Positions 9,919-18,000 of a stretch of 64,000 bases of DNA are shown piece after piece. The DNA lies in contig JAIXSE010000014.1 in the NCBI GenBank assembly GCA_027484825.1, forward strand, positions 160,524 through 224,523. Reading direction: 5' to 3'. The position numbers and the translations under genes are program-made. Each line of letters opens with the position of its first letter. The first letter of the stretch is position 1. The notes under the pieces were generated by a model. It was not told where the DNA came from, searched no databases, and saw only the letters and a list, made by a program, of their open reading frames with translations. This DNA is from Rubrivivax sp. (lineage in GTDB: Bacteria; Pseudomonadota; Gammaproteobacteria; Burkholderiales; Burkholderiaceae_C).

Positions 9919-10608
9919 ATGCCGATTTCAAATGTCCTAGCAGCACTCTTTGCTGTCCTCGTGCACGCCACGACCTTCGCGCAGTCGCCTCCTGTGGATG
10001 AGCGTACGCGAGACAATCTGATGGTCGTTGTACGCGAGTCCGTTGATATGAATCGGGCAGCGGACGCACTCACCCCTATGGGTAAGTTGAAGGGGAAGTT
10101 GCCGGACGGCAGAGAAATCGAAGTTGAGATGGCTGCGTGGGAATTCATCGGAGACACGCATATTCGGTTTGTCTTCGATACCCCTCAGACCATGATCAAC
10201 GCGACGCCCCAGGACCTTGAGCGTTTAGGCATCAAGGGAGTCGATGAGGCGCTGTCGGTCGCGCTCGTGAATCTCAAGCGCGTCTACGGTGAGCCGTCAG
10301 CCTCGCCTTGGCAAGGCGGGCTGATGTCGGTCGAGGGTAAGTCTGCTGATTTCAACAGCTCCTACTTCCTGGATCGGGCGTACTGGCAGGGCTTGCTCAA
10401 GTCGCATCCCGAGGGGCTTGTTGTGTCCGTTGCCAAGCGCGGCGGCCTTCTGTATGCGCCTGCGTCAAGCACCAAAGCTGTCGAGGGGCTGAAACGGCGC
10501 GTTGCCTATCTGCACGCCAGCAGCCTGCGGCTGCGGGTGTCCTCTGCGCTGTTCCTTTTTAAGGAGGGCAAGTGGTCGGTGTTCCAGGCGCCTGTGAAGC
10601 AGCAGTGA
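9919..10608 (+). CDS. Exported protein of unknown function
   Basis: A 229-residue protein whose first 22 residues, MPISNVLAALFAVLVHATTFAQ, are a signal peptide. The start was placed at 9919 for that reason. The mature part begins SPPVDERTRDNLMVVVRES and alternates strand and helix; ATPQDLERLGIKGVDEALSVAL looks like a helical pair and SSALFLFKEGKWSVFQAP ends the protein. I do not recognise the family. Base composition is lower in GC than the housekeeping genes of the window, which fits acquisition with the surrounding accessory genes. Confidence 0.6.
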   Translation: MPISNVLAALFAVLVHATTFAQSPPVDERTRDNLMVVVRESVDMNRAADALTPMGKLKGKLPDGREIEVEMAAWEFIGDTHIRFVFDTPQTMINATPQDLERLGIKGVDEALSVALVNLKRVYGEPSASPWQGGLMSVEGKSADFNSSYFLDRAYWQGLLKSHPEGLVVSVAKRGGLLYAPASSTKAVEGLKRRVAYLHASSLRLRVSSALFLFKEGKWSVFQAPVKQQ

Positions 10609-10969
10609 AGCCCAACCCGTTGCTCAAGTAGACCGGCCTTAGGCGGTCTTTCATTTTGACGGAGCAACCCGCGCAAGTGCGCTCGGAAGTCGGATTGGCA
10701 ACTGCTCGCGCCTCGTTCCGAGCGCCGACTATAAGCGTCGGGGCTAGCCACGAATGCCCTGCGAATCGCGCGAACCGCTTCAATACCGGCCCTTGCTGCC
10801 TGAGGGTGTGGATGATTGCTACATCGCTCAGCAACGCTGAGCAATTCCTTCCTTGGCCGCTTCGCGATCTCGACTGCAATGGCCTCCGCCAAGAAGAAGT
10901 TCTGTGCCGTGGCGAGGTACCCAAGTAAGTCCACATCGCCGAGCGACAGGTTTTGGGTACCCTAATCCG
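10609..10969. other. Intergenic stretch with a small hairpin and an open minus frame
   Basis: No gene can be defended. A perfect 7-base inverted repeat GCTCAGC/GCTGAGC with a three-base loop lies at 10826-10842. A minus-strand frame open from a GTG at 10934 to 10506 starts VDLLGYLATAQNFFLAEAIA, which looks protein-like for about 60 residues and then degenerates and runs into the plus-strand gene. It may be the remnant of an older gene. Confidence 0.35.
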
Positions 10970-11188
10970 ATGACAGCAAACCCGCGGAAGCTCTTCCGAG
11001 AAGTGCTCGGCGACACTAAGCGTCCGCTGGAAGCAATCAAGGCGGAACGGGAAGGCTTCGGACTCTCGGTCGACGAGGCAATGGCTGTATGCCTTGAGGC
11101 GACCGGGAGGGTGTCCACGCTGTCCGAGCAGCAAGCGAAACTGGGGCCGCTGCTACGCCTCGGATCGTTTGCCCGAAATGCCGATTAG
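10970..11188 (+). CDS. Micro-gene A, 72-residue hypothetical protein
   Basis: A 72-residue frame starting MTANPRKLFREVLGDTKRPL, mostly helical and charged, without signal peptide or cysteines. It contains LSVDEAMAVCLEATGRVSTL, which reads like a small soluble helical domain. No family was recognised. Its last codons overlap the next ATG by 11 bases, and the two together look like a two-gene unit. Whether it is really expressed is uncertain. Confidence 0.4.
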   Translation: MTANPRKLFREVLGDTKRPLEAIKAEREGFGLSVDEAMAVCLEATGRVSTLSEQQAKLGPLLRLGSFARNAD

Positions 11189-11363
11189 ACAGGGGGTGGT
11201 CCGGAAGCTTCACCCCCTACCGATCGGGCTCGGCTACATCGATCCGGGCGCCGCGGCAGCAGCGGGCCCCGACTTCGTCAATGGATTCTGGTGCTCCTCA
11301 TGCCAAGTCAGTTTCGTACCAGATCATCTGCTGGATGAATTCGGTCTTGAATCCGCTCGGTGA
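11178..11363 (+). CDS. Micro-gene B, 61-residue protein with a CxxC motif
   Basis: Starts at an ATG inside the end of the preceding small gene and encodes 61 residues beginning MPIRQGVVRKLHPLPIGLGY. It contains YIDPGAAAAAGPDFVNGFW followed by C-S-S-C, a possible metal or redox pair, and ends DHLLDEFGLESAR. No known family. The overlap with the gene before it suggests translational coupling. Such short overlapping pairs near insertion sequences often are toxin-antitoxin or immunity genes, but nothing in the sequence proves that here. Confidence 0.4.
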   Translation: MPIRQGVVRKLHPLPIGLGYIDPGAAAAAGPDFVNGFWCSSCQVSFVPDHLLDEFGLESAR

Positions 11364-11413
11364 ATTTGAAAGGCTGATGGCAGTCAAAGGCTGTTCGTGC
11401 GACGTGACCGCTT

Positions 11414-11674
11414 TCAATCAGGGTGAGCATCGTCGCCGATGACCTCGAAGACGATGGGCATCTCTGAATTCGGCGTGTCATCGGCGAAATCAGCCGCGGA
11501 GCGATAGCCCTCCTGATTCTTGAGATTCGCCTCTAGTTCATCTGCAGCTCTCTCAAGGAAGCTCGCGAGAGACCTAAGTTCGCCGGGGGAGGCATGCAGG
11601 TCAATCTCCCGAAGGTCAACAGGGAGCCAGCCTTCCGATTCGTTCCAAATGCTAGGCCAACCATTGACTCGCAT
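11414..11674 (-). CDS. Small protein resembling Imm32-type immunity proteins
   Basis: An 86-residue acidic protein with start at 11674 (MRVNGWPSIWNESEGWLPVD). The stretch IDLHASPGELRSLASFLERA followed by a second helix and then MPIVFEVIGDD has the order of elements seen in the Imm32 family, small immunity proteins of polymorphic toxin systems (a strand, an S-P-E-E-L-type helix, a final strand). The match is by eye and weak. No toxin gene lies beside it in this window, so if the call is right it is an orphan immunity gene. Confidence 0.4.
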   Translation of the reverse strand: MRVNGWPSIWNESEGWLPVDLREIDLHASPGELRSLASFLERAADELEANLKNQEGYRSAADFADDTPNSEMPIVFEVIGDDAHPD

Positions 11675-11761
11675 CGTGCCTCCCGAAAATTTGCCGAAGC
11701 AACTGTACTTGCTTAGGGGAGCGGTACGGCAGCGGCCGAACGTCTGCATTTCGGCGACCAA

Positions 11762-12082
11762 TCCTCATCGCCGGACGTTGCCTTTGGGTCGATAGCGCCA
11801 GGCCAGCACTTCAAGCACCAGACATTCGCGCCCGGTTGTTGGGACAGCCGCGCAGGATCACCGCAGCACCCTCGACATCGGTCGTTGCGGCCGTACGGCG
11901 GTCAGGTGCACCAGCCACTGCTACATGCCAGGCATTGTGAACCCGGCGGCTGACCGCCGATGACAGCAGCCGCTGAACTGCTGCTCTTCTCGACCCAAAG
12001 CACACCCAGCACAAGGCCCGGTGGGCCGCCCTCAAGCTGCGGTTCAACATCGAAGCTCGAGGGACGGCCGTCCGCTACAGTG
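11762..12082. other. Left flank of the IS21 element, no intact gene
   Basis: About 320 bases with no start-to-stop frame worth naming. A short plus-strand frame from about 11977 into the element reads KHTQHKARWAALKLRFNIEA and could be the tail of a gene cut by the insertion, but the sequence right of the element does not continue it. Possibly decayed mobile DNA. Confidence 0.35.
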
Positions 12083-12134
12083 TGTCAGGCGACACCCAAT
12101 ACTGCCCCCCTGACGACATCCAGAACTGACCCCC
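12083..12134 (+). repeat. IS21 left terminal inverted repeat
   Basis: Outer tip TGTCAGGCGACA, then two related blocks ending in runs of C at 12091-12109 and 12115-12134. The same order is found inverted at 14271-14322. Confidence 0.88.
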
Positions 12135-12154
12135 TTCACTAGAAGGAGGTCCGC

Positions 12155-13453
12155 ATGATGGACGTTTTGACCGATCCTCTCTGCGTTGTTGACGACGCAG
12201 GGAGGCAGACGATGTTGGCACCACAGGAGGTGCAGAAGATGCTGGCGCTGCAGGCGCAAGGATGGGGAGCTAAGCGGATCAGCAAGGAGCTGGGCTGCAG
12301 CCGCAACACGGTGCGCGAGTACCTGCGCAGCGGGGGGTGGAAGCCGATGGACGTTTCAGGGAGGGCCAGCACACTGAGGCCCCACTTAGCTTGGCTGGAA
12401 CAGAGGCTTCGCCAGCACAAGGGCAATGCCGACGTGGTGCGCCAGGAGCTGCTGCGCGAGTTCGGCATCGCCGTGAGTCTTCGGACCGTGCAGCGCGCCG
12501 TAGCGCCGCTGCGGATGGCCCTACGGGCTCGGGCAGTCGCGCACGTGCGCTTCGAGACGGCGCCAGGACATCAACTTCAGGTGGACTTCGGCAGCACCCA
12601 TGTGCAGGTCGGTGAGGAGCTCACGCGCGTCTTTCTATTCGTTGCAACGCTGGGCTACAGCCGGCGCATTTACGTGCTGCTGAGCCTGCATGAGCGCCAG
12701 TCGGCCTGGCTGCTCGGCCTGGATGGCGCGTTCCGGCACTTCGGCGGGGTGACGCATGAGGTGCTCATCGACAACGCCAAGGCCCTGGTCGAGCAGCACA
12801 ATCGCCAGACGCGCGAGGTCAAGCTCAATGACCGTTTCCGCGCGTTCTGCCGCTACTGGGGGGTCACGCCCCGGGCCTGTGCACCGTATCGGGCTCAGAC
12901 CAAGGGCAAGGACGAGCGCGGGGTCGGCTACGTCAAGCGCAATGCCATCGCCGGGCATACCTTCCTTAGCCTGGACGCGTTGCAGGCCCACTTGGACCGC
13001 TGGATGCGCGAGGTGGCCGATGTGCGCGTGCATGGCACCACCGGTGAGTCGCCCATCGCACGGTTCGAGCGCGATGAGCGCCAAGCCTTGCGCCCCATGC
13101 CCTCCAAGGCGCCGTTCCTTCAGGTCCGCGAGCTCGTGCGCCGCGTGCACACCGACGCCTGCATCGAGCTGGACACCAACCGCTACTCCGTGCCCTGGAA
13201 GCTCATCGGCGAGCAGGTCAGTGTCGTGGTGGCCGACCGTCAGGTTCAGGTGCTCTACGCTGGCCAGGAAGTGGCCCGGCATCCCCAGAGTTCCTTGCGT
13301 CGCAGCAGCGTCATTGATCGCATCCACCTGGCCGGTATCGTCGGCAGCCAGTTCGTTGGCGCGACCCGTCTGGTACCACCGCCTCCTGCGCCACCCGCCG
13401 AGTTGCAGCGTGACCTGGTCGAGTACGAGGCTCTGGTTGGGGGAGCGTGGTGA
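12155..13453 (+). CDS. istA: IS21-family transposase IstA
   Basis: A 432-residue DDE transposase. Near the N-terminus AQGWGAKRISKELGCSRNTV is the helix-turn-helix that binds the element ends. The catalytic core shows the acidic triad in context: LQVDFGS (first Asp), VLIDNAK (second Asp) and KGKDERGVGYVKRN (Glu). The ribosome site GAAGGAGG lies before the first ATGs (12155, 12158). Its end overlaps the start of istB by seven bases, typical of IS21 elements. The gene is full length without frameshift, so the element may still be able to move. Confidence 0.93.
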   Translation: MMDVLTDPLCVVDDAGRQTMLAPQEVQKMLALQAQGWGAKRISKELGCSRNTVREYLRSGGWKPMDVSGRASTLRPHLAWLEQRLRQHKGNADVVRQELLREFGIAVSLRTVQRAVAPLRMALRARAVAHVRFETAPGHQLQVDFGSTHVQVGEELTRVFLFVATLGYSRRIYVLLSLHERQSAWLLGLDGAFRHFGGVTHEVLIDNAKALVEQHNRQTREVKLNDRFRAFCRYWGVTPRACAPYRAQTKGKDERGVGYVKRNAIAGHTFLSLDALQAHLDRWMREVADVRVHGTTGESPIARFERDERQALRPMPSKAPFLQVRELVRRVHTDACIELDTNRYSVPWKLIGEQVSVVVADRQVQVLYAGQEVARHPQSSLRRSSVIDRIHLAGIVGSQFVGATRLVPPPPAPPAELQRDLVEYEALVGGAW

Positions 13454-14259
13454 TGGCTCGCGGCAAGAAGACCGAACCAGTCACGCAGCCGGACGAGCTT
13501 GAGGGCATGCTGACGCGGCTGAAGCTGACCGCCATCCGCGACCAACTCGACACACTGCTGGATCAAGCCTCACGTGCCGACCTGACGATGCGAGAGACGC
13601 TGCAGTTGCTGTGCGCGGCTGAGGTGGCTCGCAAGGACGAGCGCCGCATTCAGATGGGGATGTCCATCGCCAAGTTCCCCTGCGTGCGCACGCTCGAGGG
13701 CTTCGAGTTCGATGCCCAGCCTTCCATCGACCCGAAGCTGGTGCGCGAGCTGGCAACCTCGCGCTGGGTGGCCAACGGTGACACCGTGCTGCTGCTGGGC
13801 CCTCCAGGCGTTGGCAAGACCCACTTGGCAGTCGCCCTGGGTCGCGAGGCCATCCTGCGCGGCTACTCGACCCTGTTCGCCTCAGCCACCAGCATCGTCA
13901 CCCAGCTCGTGCGGGCCCACGTGGAGGGGCGTCTGGAGGACAAGCTCACCCACTTGGCCAAGCCCAAGCTCCTGGTCATCGACGAACTGGGCTACCTGCC
14001 GTTCGAGGCCAATGCGGCCCACCTGTTCTTCCAGCTCGTGAGTCGTCGTTATGAGCGTGGAGCCACTTTGCTGACCAGCAACCGCTCTGTGGCGGAGTGG
14101 GGAGGCGTCTTTGGCGATCCGGTGGTCGCCACGGCCATCCTCGACCGCCTCCTACACCACAGCCACGTCATCACCATCCGCGGCGACAGCTATAGGCTCA
14201 AGGCCAAGCGCAAGTCCGGTCTGGTGAGAGACGCCACCGCGCCCGCCACGCAAGCCTGA
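13447..14259 (+). CDS. istB: IS21-family helper ATPase IstB
   Basis: A 270-residue AAA+ protein related to DnaC/DnaA that helps IstA choose the target. Walker A is LLLGPPGVGKTHLAVALG, Walker B is KLLVIDELGYLPF, and the sensor region reads GATLLTSNRSVAEWGGVFGD. The N-terminal LEGMLTRLKLTAIRDQLDTL matches the IstB start. ATG at 13447 overlaps the istA stop; 13453 is a second possible start. The gene is intact. Confidence 0.93.
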   Translation: MVMARGKKTEPVTQPDELEGMLTRLKLTAIRDQLDTLLDQASRADLTMRETLQLLCAAEVARKDERRIQMGMSIAKFPCVRTLEGFEFDAQPSIDPKLVRELATSRWVANGDTVLLLGPPGVGKTHLAVALGREAILRGYSTLFASATSIVTQLVRAHVEGRLEDKLTHLAKPKLLVIDELGYLPFEANAAHLFFQLVSRRYERGATLLTSNRSVAEWGGVFGDPVVATAILDRLLHHSHVITIRGDSYRLKAKRKSGLVRDATAPATQA

Positions 14260-14270
14260 TCATCAACCCA

Positions 14271-14322
14271 GGGGGTCAATTTTGGATGTCGTCAGGGGGT
14301 TAGTTTTCGATGTCGCTTGACA
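14271..14322 (-). repeat. IS21 right terminal inverted repeat
   Basis: Inverted copy of the left end, with related blocks at 14271-14290 and 14295-14314 and the outer tip ending at 14322. Confidence 0.88.
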
Positions 14323-14495
14323 CCGGGGAAATGCTTGACCTCATTCAAGAGATAAATCTCCTCGCAAATCGCGTAGTCATCGGGCCGCAGCAAGCGGACC
14401 CGAAAGTTGGGACTTCCTGCATCGACTGGGACTCTGAATCGAGGCGGACCGAGGAACCAGTCGGCGAGTTTGGCGAGGATGGTGTGGCTTCCCAT
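14323..14495 (-). pseudogene. Gene fragment cut by the IS21 element
   Basis: A minus-strand frame starting MGSHTILAKLADWFLGPPRF at 14495 and running PVDAGSPNFRVRLLRPDDYA to E-V-K-H-F-P-G at the element border. It looks like the N-terminal part of a real protein of unknown family whose 3' end was lost at the insertion. Across the element the left flank does not supply the missing part, so a deletion accompanied or followed the insertion. Confidence 0.45.
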
Positions 14496-14630
14496 GCCTG
14501 ACGTGTGAGAGGAGAGGCTAGCCACCAAGAAGCGTGGCTGACTTCATGTCGAACAAAGACCGAGGCAGCATTCAGTGCGTCCTTGGTCGAAGGGCAATCA
14601 CTCTAGCTTGACATTGAGTCCTGCGAAACC

Positions 14631-14822
14631 GAGCCTGTCAGGATTTTTGTGTGCGAGACATAGCCTGACGACCAGGAGCATCTATGCGAAGCAAGAAGGA
14701 GCCGGCTTGGGCCGGTACGACGGCGCTGCCGTTCATCCCCAAGGAACTCATTGAGCAACTGACCGGTGGCGCCACGCCGAAGACCGCCGAGCAGATCAAT
14801 GCCGCGATCATGGCGTTGAAGT
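14631..14822 (+). pseudogene. Relic of an IS256-family transposase
   Basis: From 14631 the sequence GAGCCTGTCAGGATTTTTGT resembles the outer end of IS256-family elements. At 14684 an ATG opens MRSKKEPAWAGTTALPFIPK, then ELIEQLTGGATPKTAEQINA and AAIMALK, which is the N-terminus of mutator-type transposases. The family normally goes on for about 400 residues; here the similarity stops after about 46 codons (near 14822) and the frame ends soon after. No right end was found, so this is a dead 5' remnant. Confidence 0.65.
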
Positions 14823-15099
14823 GCCGTCGGCGGACCAGTCGGATAAATTGCCAGAGAGCGGCCAGTCGACTAAGTAGAAACCCCTTCAGCTCAATTCGAT
14901 CTGCTCAGGCCGTGAGCCTTCGCGGATAGTTACGCCCTGTGTTCACCTTAGCTATTCGGAACAGCAAGTTCTGGCCGACCAGTCCCAAAGGACTTTCGAC
15001 ACTGGACTACGAAGTCCTGATCGGCGCCCAGAGAGGCAGACGTCCGAGCCGCCGCGTTGTTCCAGAATTCCGGAGCAGTTCTCCTTCCCGAACGTCTAC
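14823..15099. other. Region upstream of the STAND-type gene
   Basis: About 280 bases with no supported gene. It must hold the promoter of the large gene that starts at 15100, unless that gene begins further upstream. A GGAG lies near 15071, rather far from the chosen ATG. No operator or hairpin was recognised. Confidence 0.35.
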
Positions 15100-18000
15100 A
15101 TGACCGCAATGATCAGCGTCCCCGTTTCAACCGTACTGTCCCTCACCGCAGAGGGCGCGGTGGATTTGCTGACGAGCCTCTTGAAGGTCGAGTCGGCCTA
15201 CGCCAAGCTCAGTCCTGCCGTCGTCACGATCTCGAGTCGGCTCACCGTCGCAGATGGCGGCATCGACGCAGAAATTGACGTTCCTGCGGGCGTGCCGGTT
15301 CCTGCAGACTGCTTCTTTGCAGCTGGCCTGACGGGCATTCAGCTGAAGTCCGGCATCTCTTTCAAGCCGTGGACGGAGAGCTCAATTCGCGGAGAGTTGA
15401 TCGACAAGGCCGGAAACCTCTTCCCCGAGGTGGCTCGGCTGATCGCAAGAGGAGGGCGTTACGTGGTCGTGTGCACGGGGCACGATCTCACCCCTCAGCA
15501 GCGCAATGACGCCTGCGAGCGCGTCATCAGCGTGTTCGAGTCTTTGGGCTTGGAAGATTGTGCCGGGATGGTCGACGTCCTGGGGGCCAGCCAGCTAGCA
15601 AGCTTTGCGGAGCGTTACCCGGGCATTGCGGCAGGGCTGACCTTCGACACCATCCAGGAAGCCTGGGTGCTCAACGAGTGGCTTCGCGATGCGCACATGA
15701 GCAATGCGTTTGAGTCGGCGCCGGCTCAGGCTAAGCTGATCGATCAGATTCGGGCGGGCATCGAGGGCGACGCGAAGCACATCCGCGTCCTGGGTGAGCC
15801 GGGTTTGGGCAAGACGCGCATGGTGCTCGAGGCCCTGAGGGCGCCACATCTCGCTCCTGCGGTCTTGTACCTGCGCCATGGCTCGCAATTCGGTCAGACG
15901 GCGTTGTTCCGACAGTTGCTGAGGACCGGCTGGACCAAGCCCCTCGTGCTCGTACTCGACGATCTGTCGGAAGGCGATATGTCCGACGTGTGGCGCCATT
16001 TGAAGACGCGCTGTGGAGCGCTGAAGTTGATCTCCCTGGATCACGGCCACGACGAGGGAAATGACGACGAGATCGTCCGTCTCCAAGCGCCGCGACTCCC
16101 CGACGAGACCATCCGCAAGATCCTCGCCAGCCGAGTGGGCGAATCTGATGGACTGAGGCGTTGGGTCGAAATCTGTGAAGGCTCGCCGCGCGTTGCGCAC
16201 GCCGTTGCAGAGAATCTGGCGGCAAACCCCGCTGATTTGCTGCGGCCACCGGCGACTATCCCGCTCTGGTCGCGGTTCCTGCACGGCTATGGAGCACAGG
16301 AGGACGCAGCGTCAAGGCAAGTTGACTGCGTGGCTCACCACCTGGCCTTGTTCAGCCGATTCGGATTTGAAGACCCCGTCTCGGATGAGGCCGCCTACAT
16401 CGCGGGGCTGGTGCACAAGGTGGATCCGACGATCGGCTGGGCACGTTTCCAGGAAATCGTCCAGAGCCTCCGGTCTCGACGCGTTCTGCAGGGCAGCCGA
16501 ACTCTGTTCTTTGTTCCCAAAGCGCTCCACATATATCTTTGGAAGCAGTTCTGGACACGCTACGGGCGAGGCTTCGATTTCGTGTCGGTTTTTGAGACCA
16601 TGCCCGCGTCGCTCCACGCCTGGTTCTTGAACAAGTTCAGGTTCGCCGAAGGAAAGGATGCGGCGTTCGTCGTCGAGCAGATCCTGAAGCCGGAGGGCGT
16701 CTTCTCCAGCCGTGCGGTGCTGACTTCGGCGACGGGATCACGATTTCTGTCCACTTTGGCTGAACCCAACCCGGCCGCTGTTTTGCGCCTGCTGGAGAAC
16801 ACGGTGGCTGCGTGGTCGGATGCCGAGCTCGCGGAATTCAAGTCGGACCGCCAGAACATCGTTTGGGCCCTTGAAAAGATCGCCGTTTGGCCGCAGTACA
16901 CCGTGAGGGCTCTGAATGTTCTGGCGCGCTTTGCGGTCAACGAGAACTCGGGCTACTCGAATAACGCGACCGGCATCCTACTGGGGCTCTTCCTCATCGG
17001 ACCCGAGGCCGCTGCGACGGAGGCCAGTCCCGAGCAACGGCTGCCCGCCCTGCTTGCGATGCTCAGAGGGAGCACAGATGCCGAACGGCTGCTCGGTCTC
17101 AAGGCAATGAGCTCAGCCTTGAATGCAGGCGGCAGGGGATTTCGGACCGTGGGGCCGGAATACCAAGGACTCCAGCCGCGAGCGAAGCTGTGGCGTCCGT
17201 CCACCTACGGCGACTGGTGGCGGGCGCACTTGCTCTATTTCCGCGCGCTGGTCGACGAGACCGCGACATGGCCGGCGGCACTGCGGCCGCAAGTTTGCTC
17301 AGCGCTGCTTGATGCGGTGAGTCATCAGATCCGCCTGCAGCCCTGCGCCGAACTCGCGTTTCAGGTCTTGGAACAGTTGACCTCTGACAGTGCTATGGGA
17401 TCCAGCCAGCTGAACAAGTTCTTCTGGCGCTGGCAGGATCGCGACACGGACGAGCAACACGCCGAGACCGAGCAGCGCATTCGGCGTTTGGCCCGTCGCT
17501 ACGCGCGTCGCGACCTGGCCAGTCGCTTTCAGCGCTACGTCCTCGACGTGGATTGGCTCGAATGGGAGGAGGACTTCCGCGAAAGGCGCAAGCCGGCGCC
17601 GACGCATGCGAAGGCTCTGGTTGCAGCGCTCGCGCGGCGCGTGGCCGCGAACCCGCTTCGCCTGACTGAGATATCGCATTTGCTGACGCCGACCCTCCAG
17701 AGCCCGGCGATCTGGTACTTTGGCGAGCAACTGGCCGGCAGCGATACGCATAACGACCTGCTTTGCCCCCTGACAGAATCGGCCCGCAAGACTGGCCATG
17801 TCACTTGCTTGAACGGCTATCTGACGGGCATGAGGACGCAATCGCCCGAGCGATTTGGCACCTGGTTGACGGAGATGTTTCAGAGCCAGGACACGGCAGC
17901 GCTGGGCGCAGAAGTCATCCTGCGGTCGCCCTACGCCGACGCCGACTTCGACCGTTGTCTTGACGCCCTGGAGTCGGGTTGGATCGACCCCTCGCCGTTC

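Larger units (their letters stand above)
12083..14322 (+). mobile_element. IS21-family insertion sequence, complete
   Basis: About 2240 bases with istA and istB between imperfect terminal inverted repeats of about 52 bases (12083-12134 and 14271-14322). The left end starts TGTCAGGCGACA and the right end, read inwards, TGTCAAGCGACA. Each end carries two copies of a roughly 20-base block, GACATCCAGAACTGACCCCC or close variants (12091-12109, 12115-12134; inverted at 14271-14290, 14295-14314). These are the repeated transposase-binding sites expected of IS21 elements. No target duplication of 4-8 bases is visible: the left flank ends CTACAGTG and the right flank begins CCGGGGAA. Confidence 0.9.

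Noticed and set aside
10609..10700. Integron attC-like site after the secreted-protein gene
   Set aside because: A GCCCAAC lies at the left, but no matching GTTRRRY site or integrase was found.
10506..10934. Minus-strand GTG frame that looks partly protein-like
   Set aside because: It overlaps the end of a gene with a signal peptide, and the second half looks like random sequence. Kept only as a note in the gap entry.
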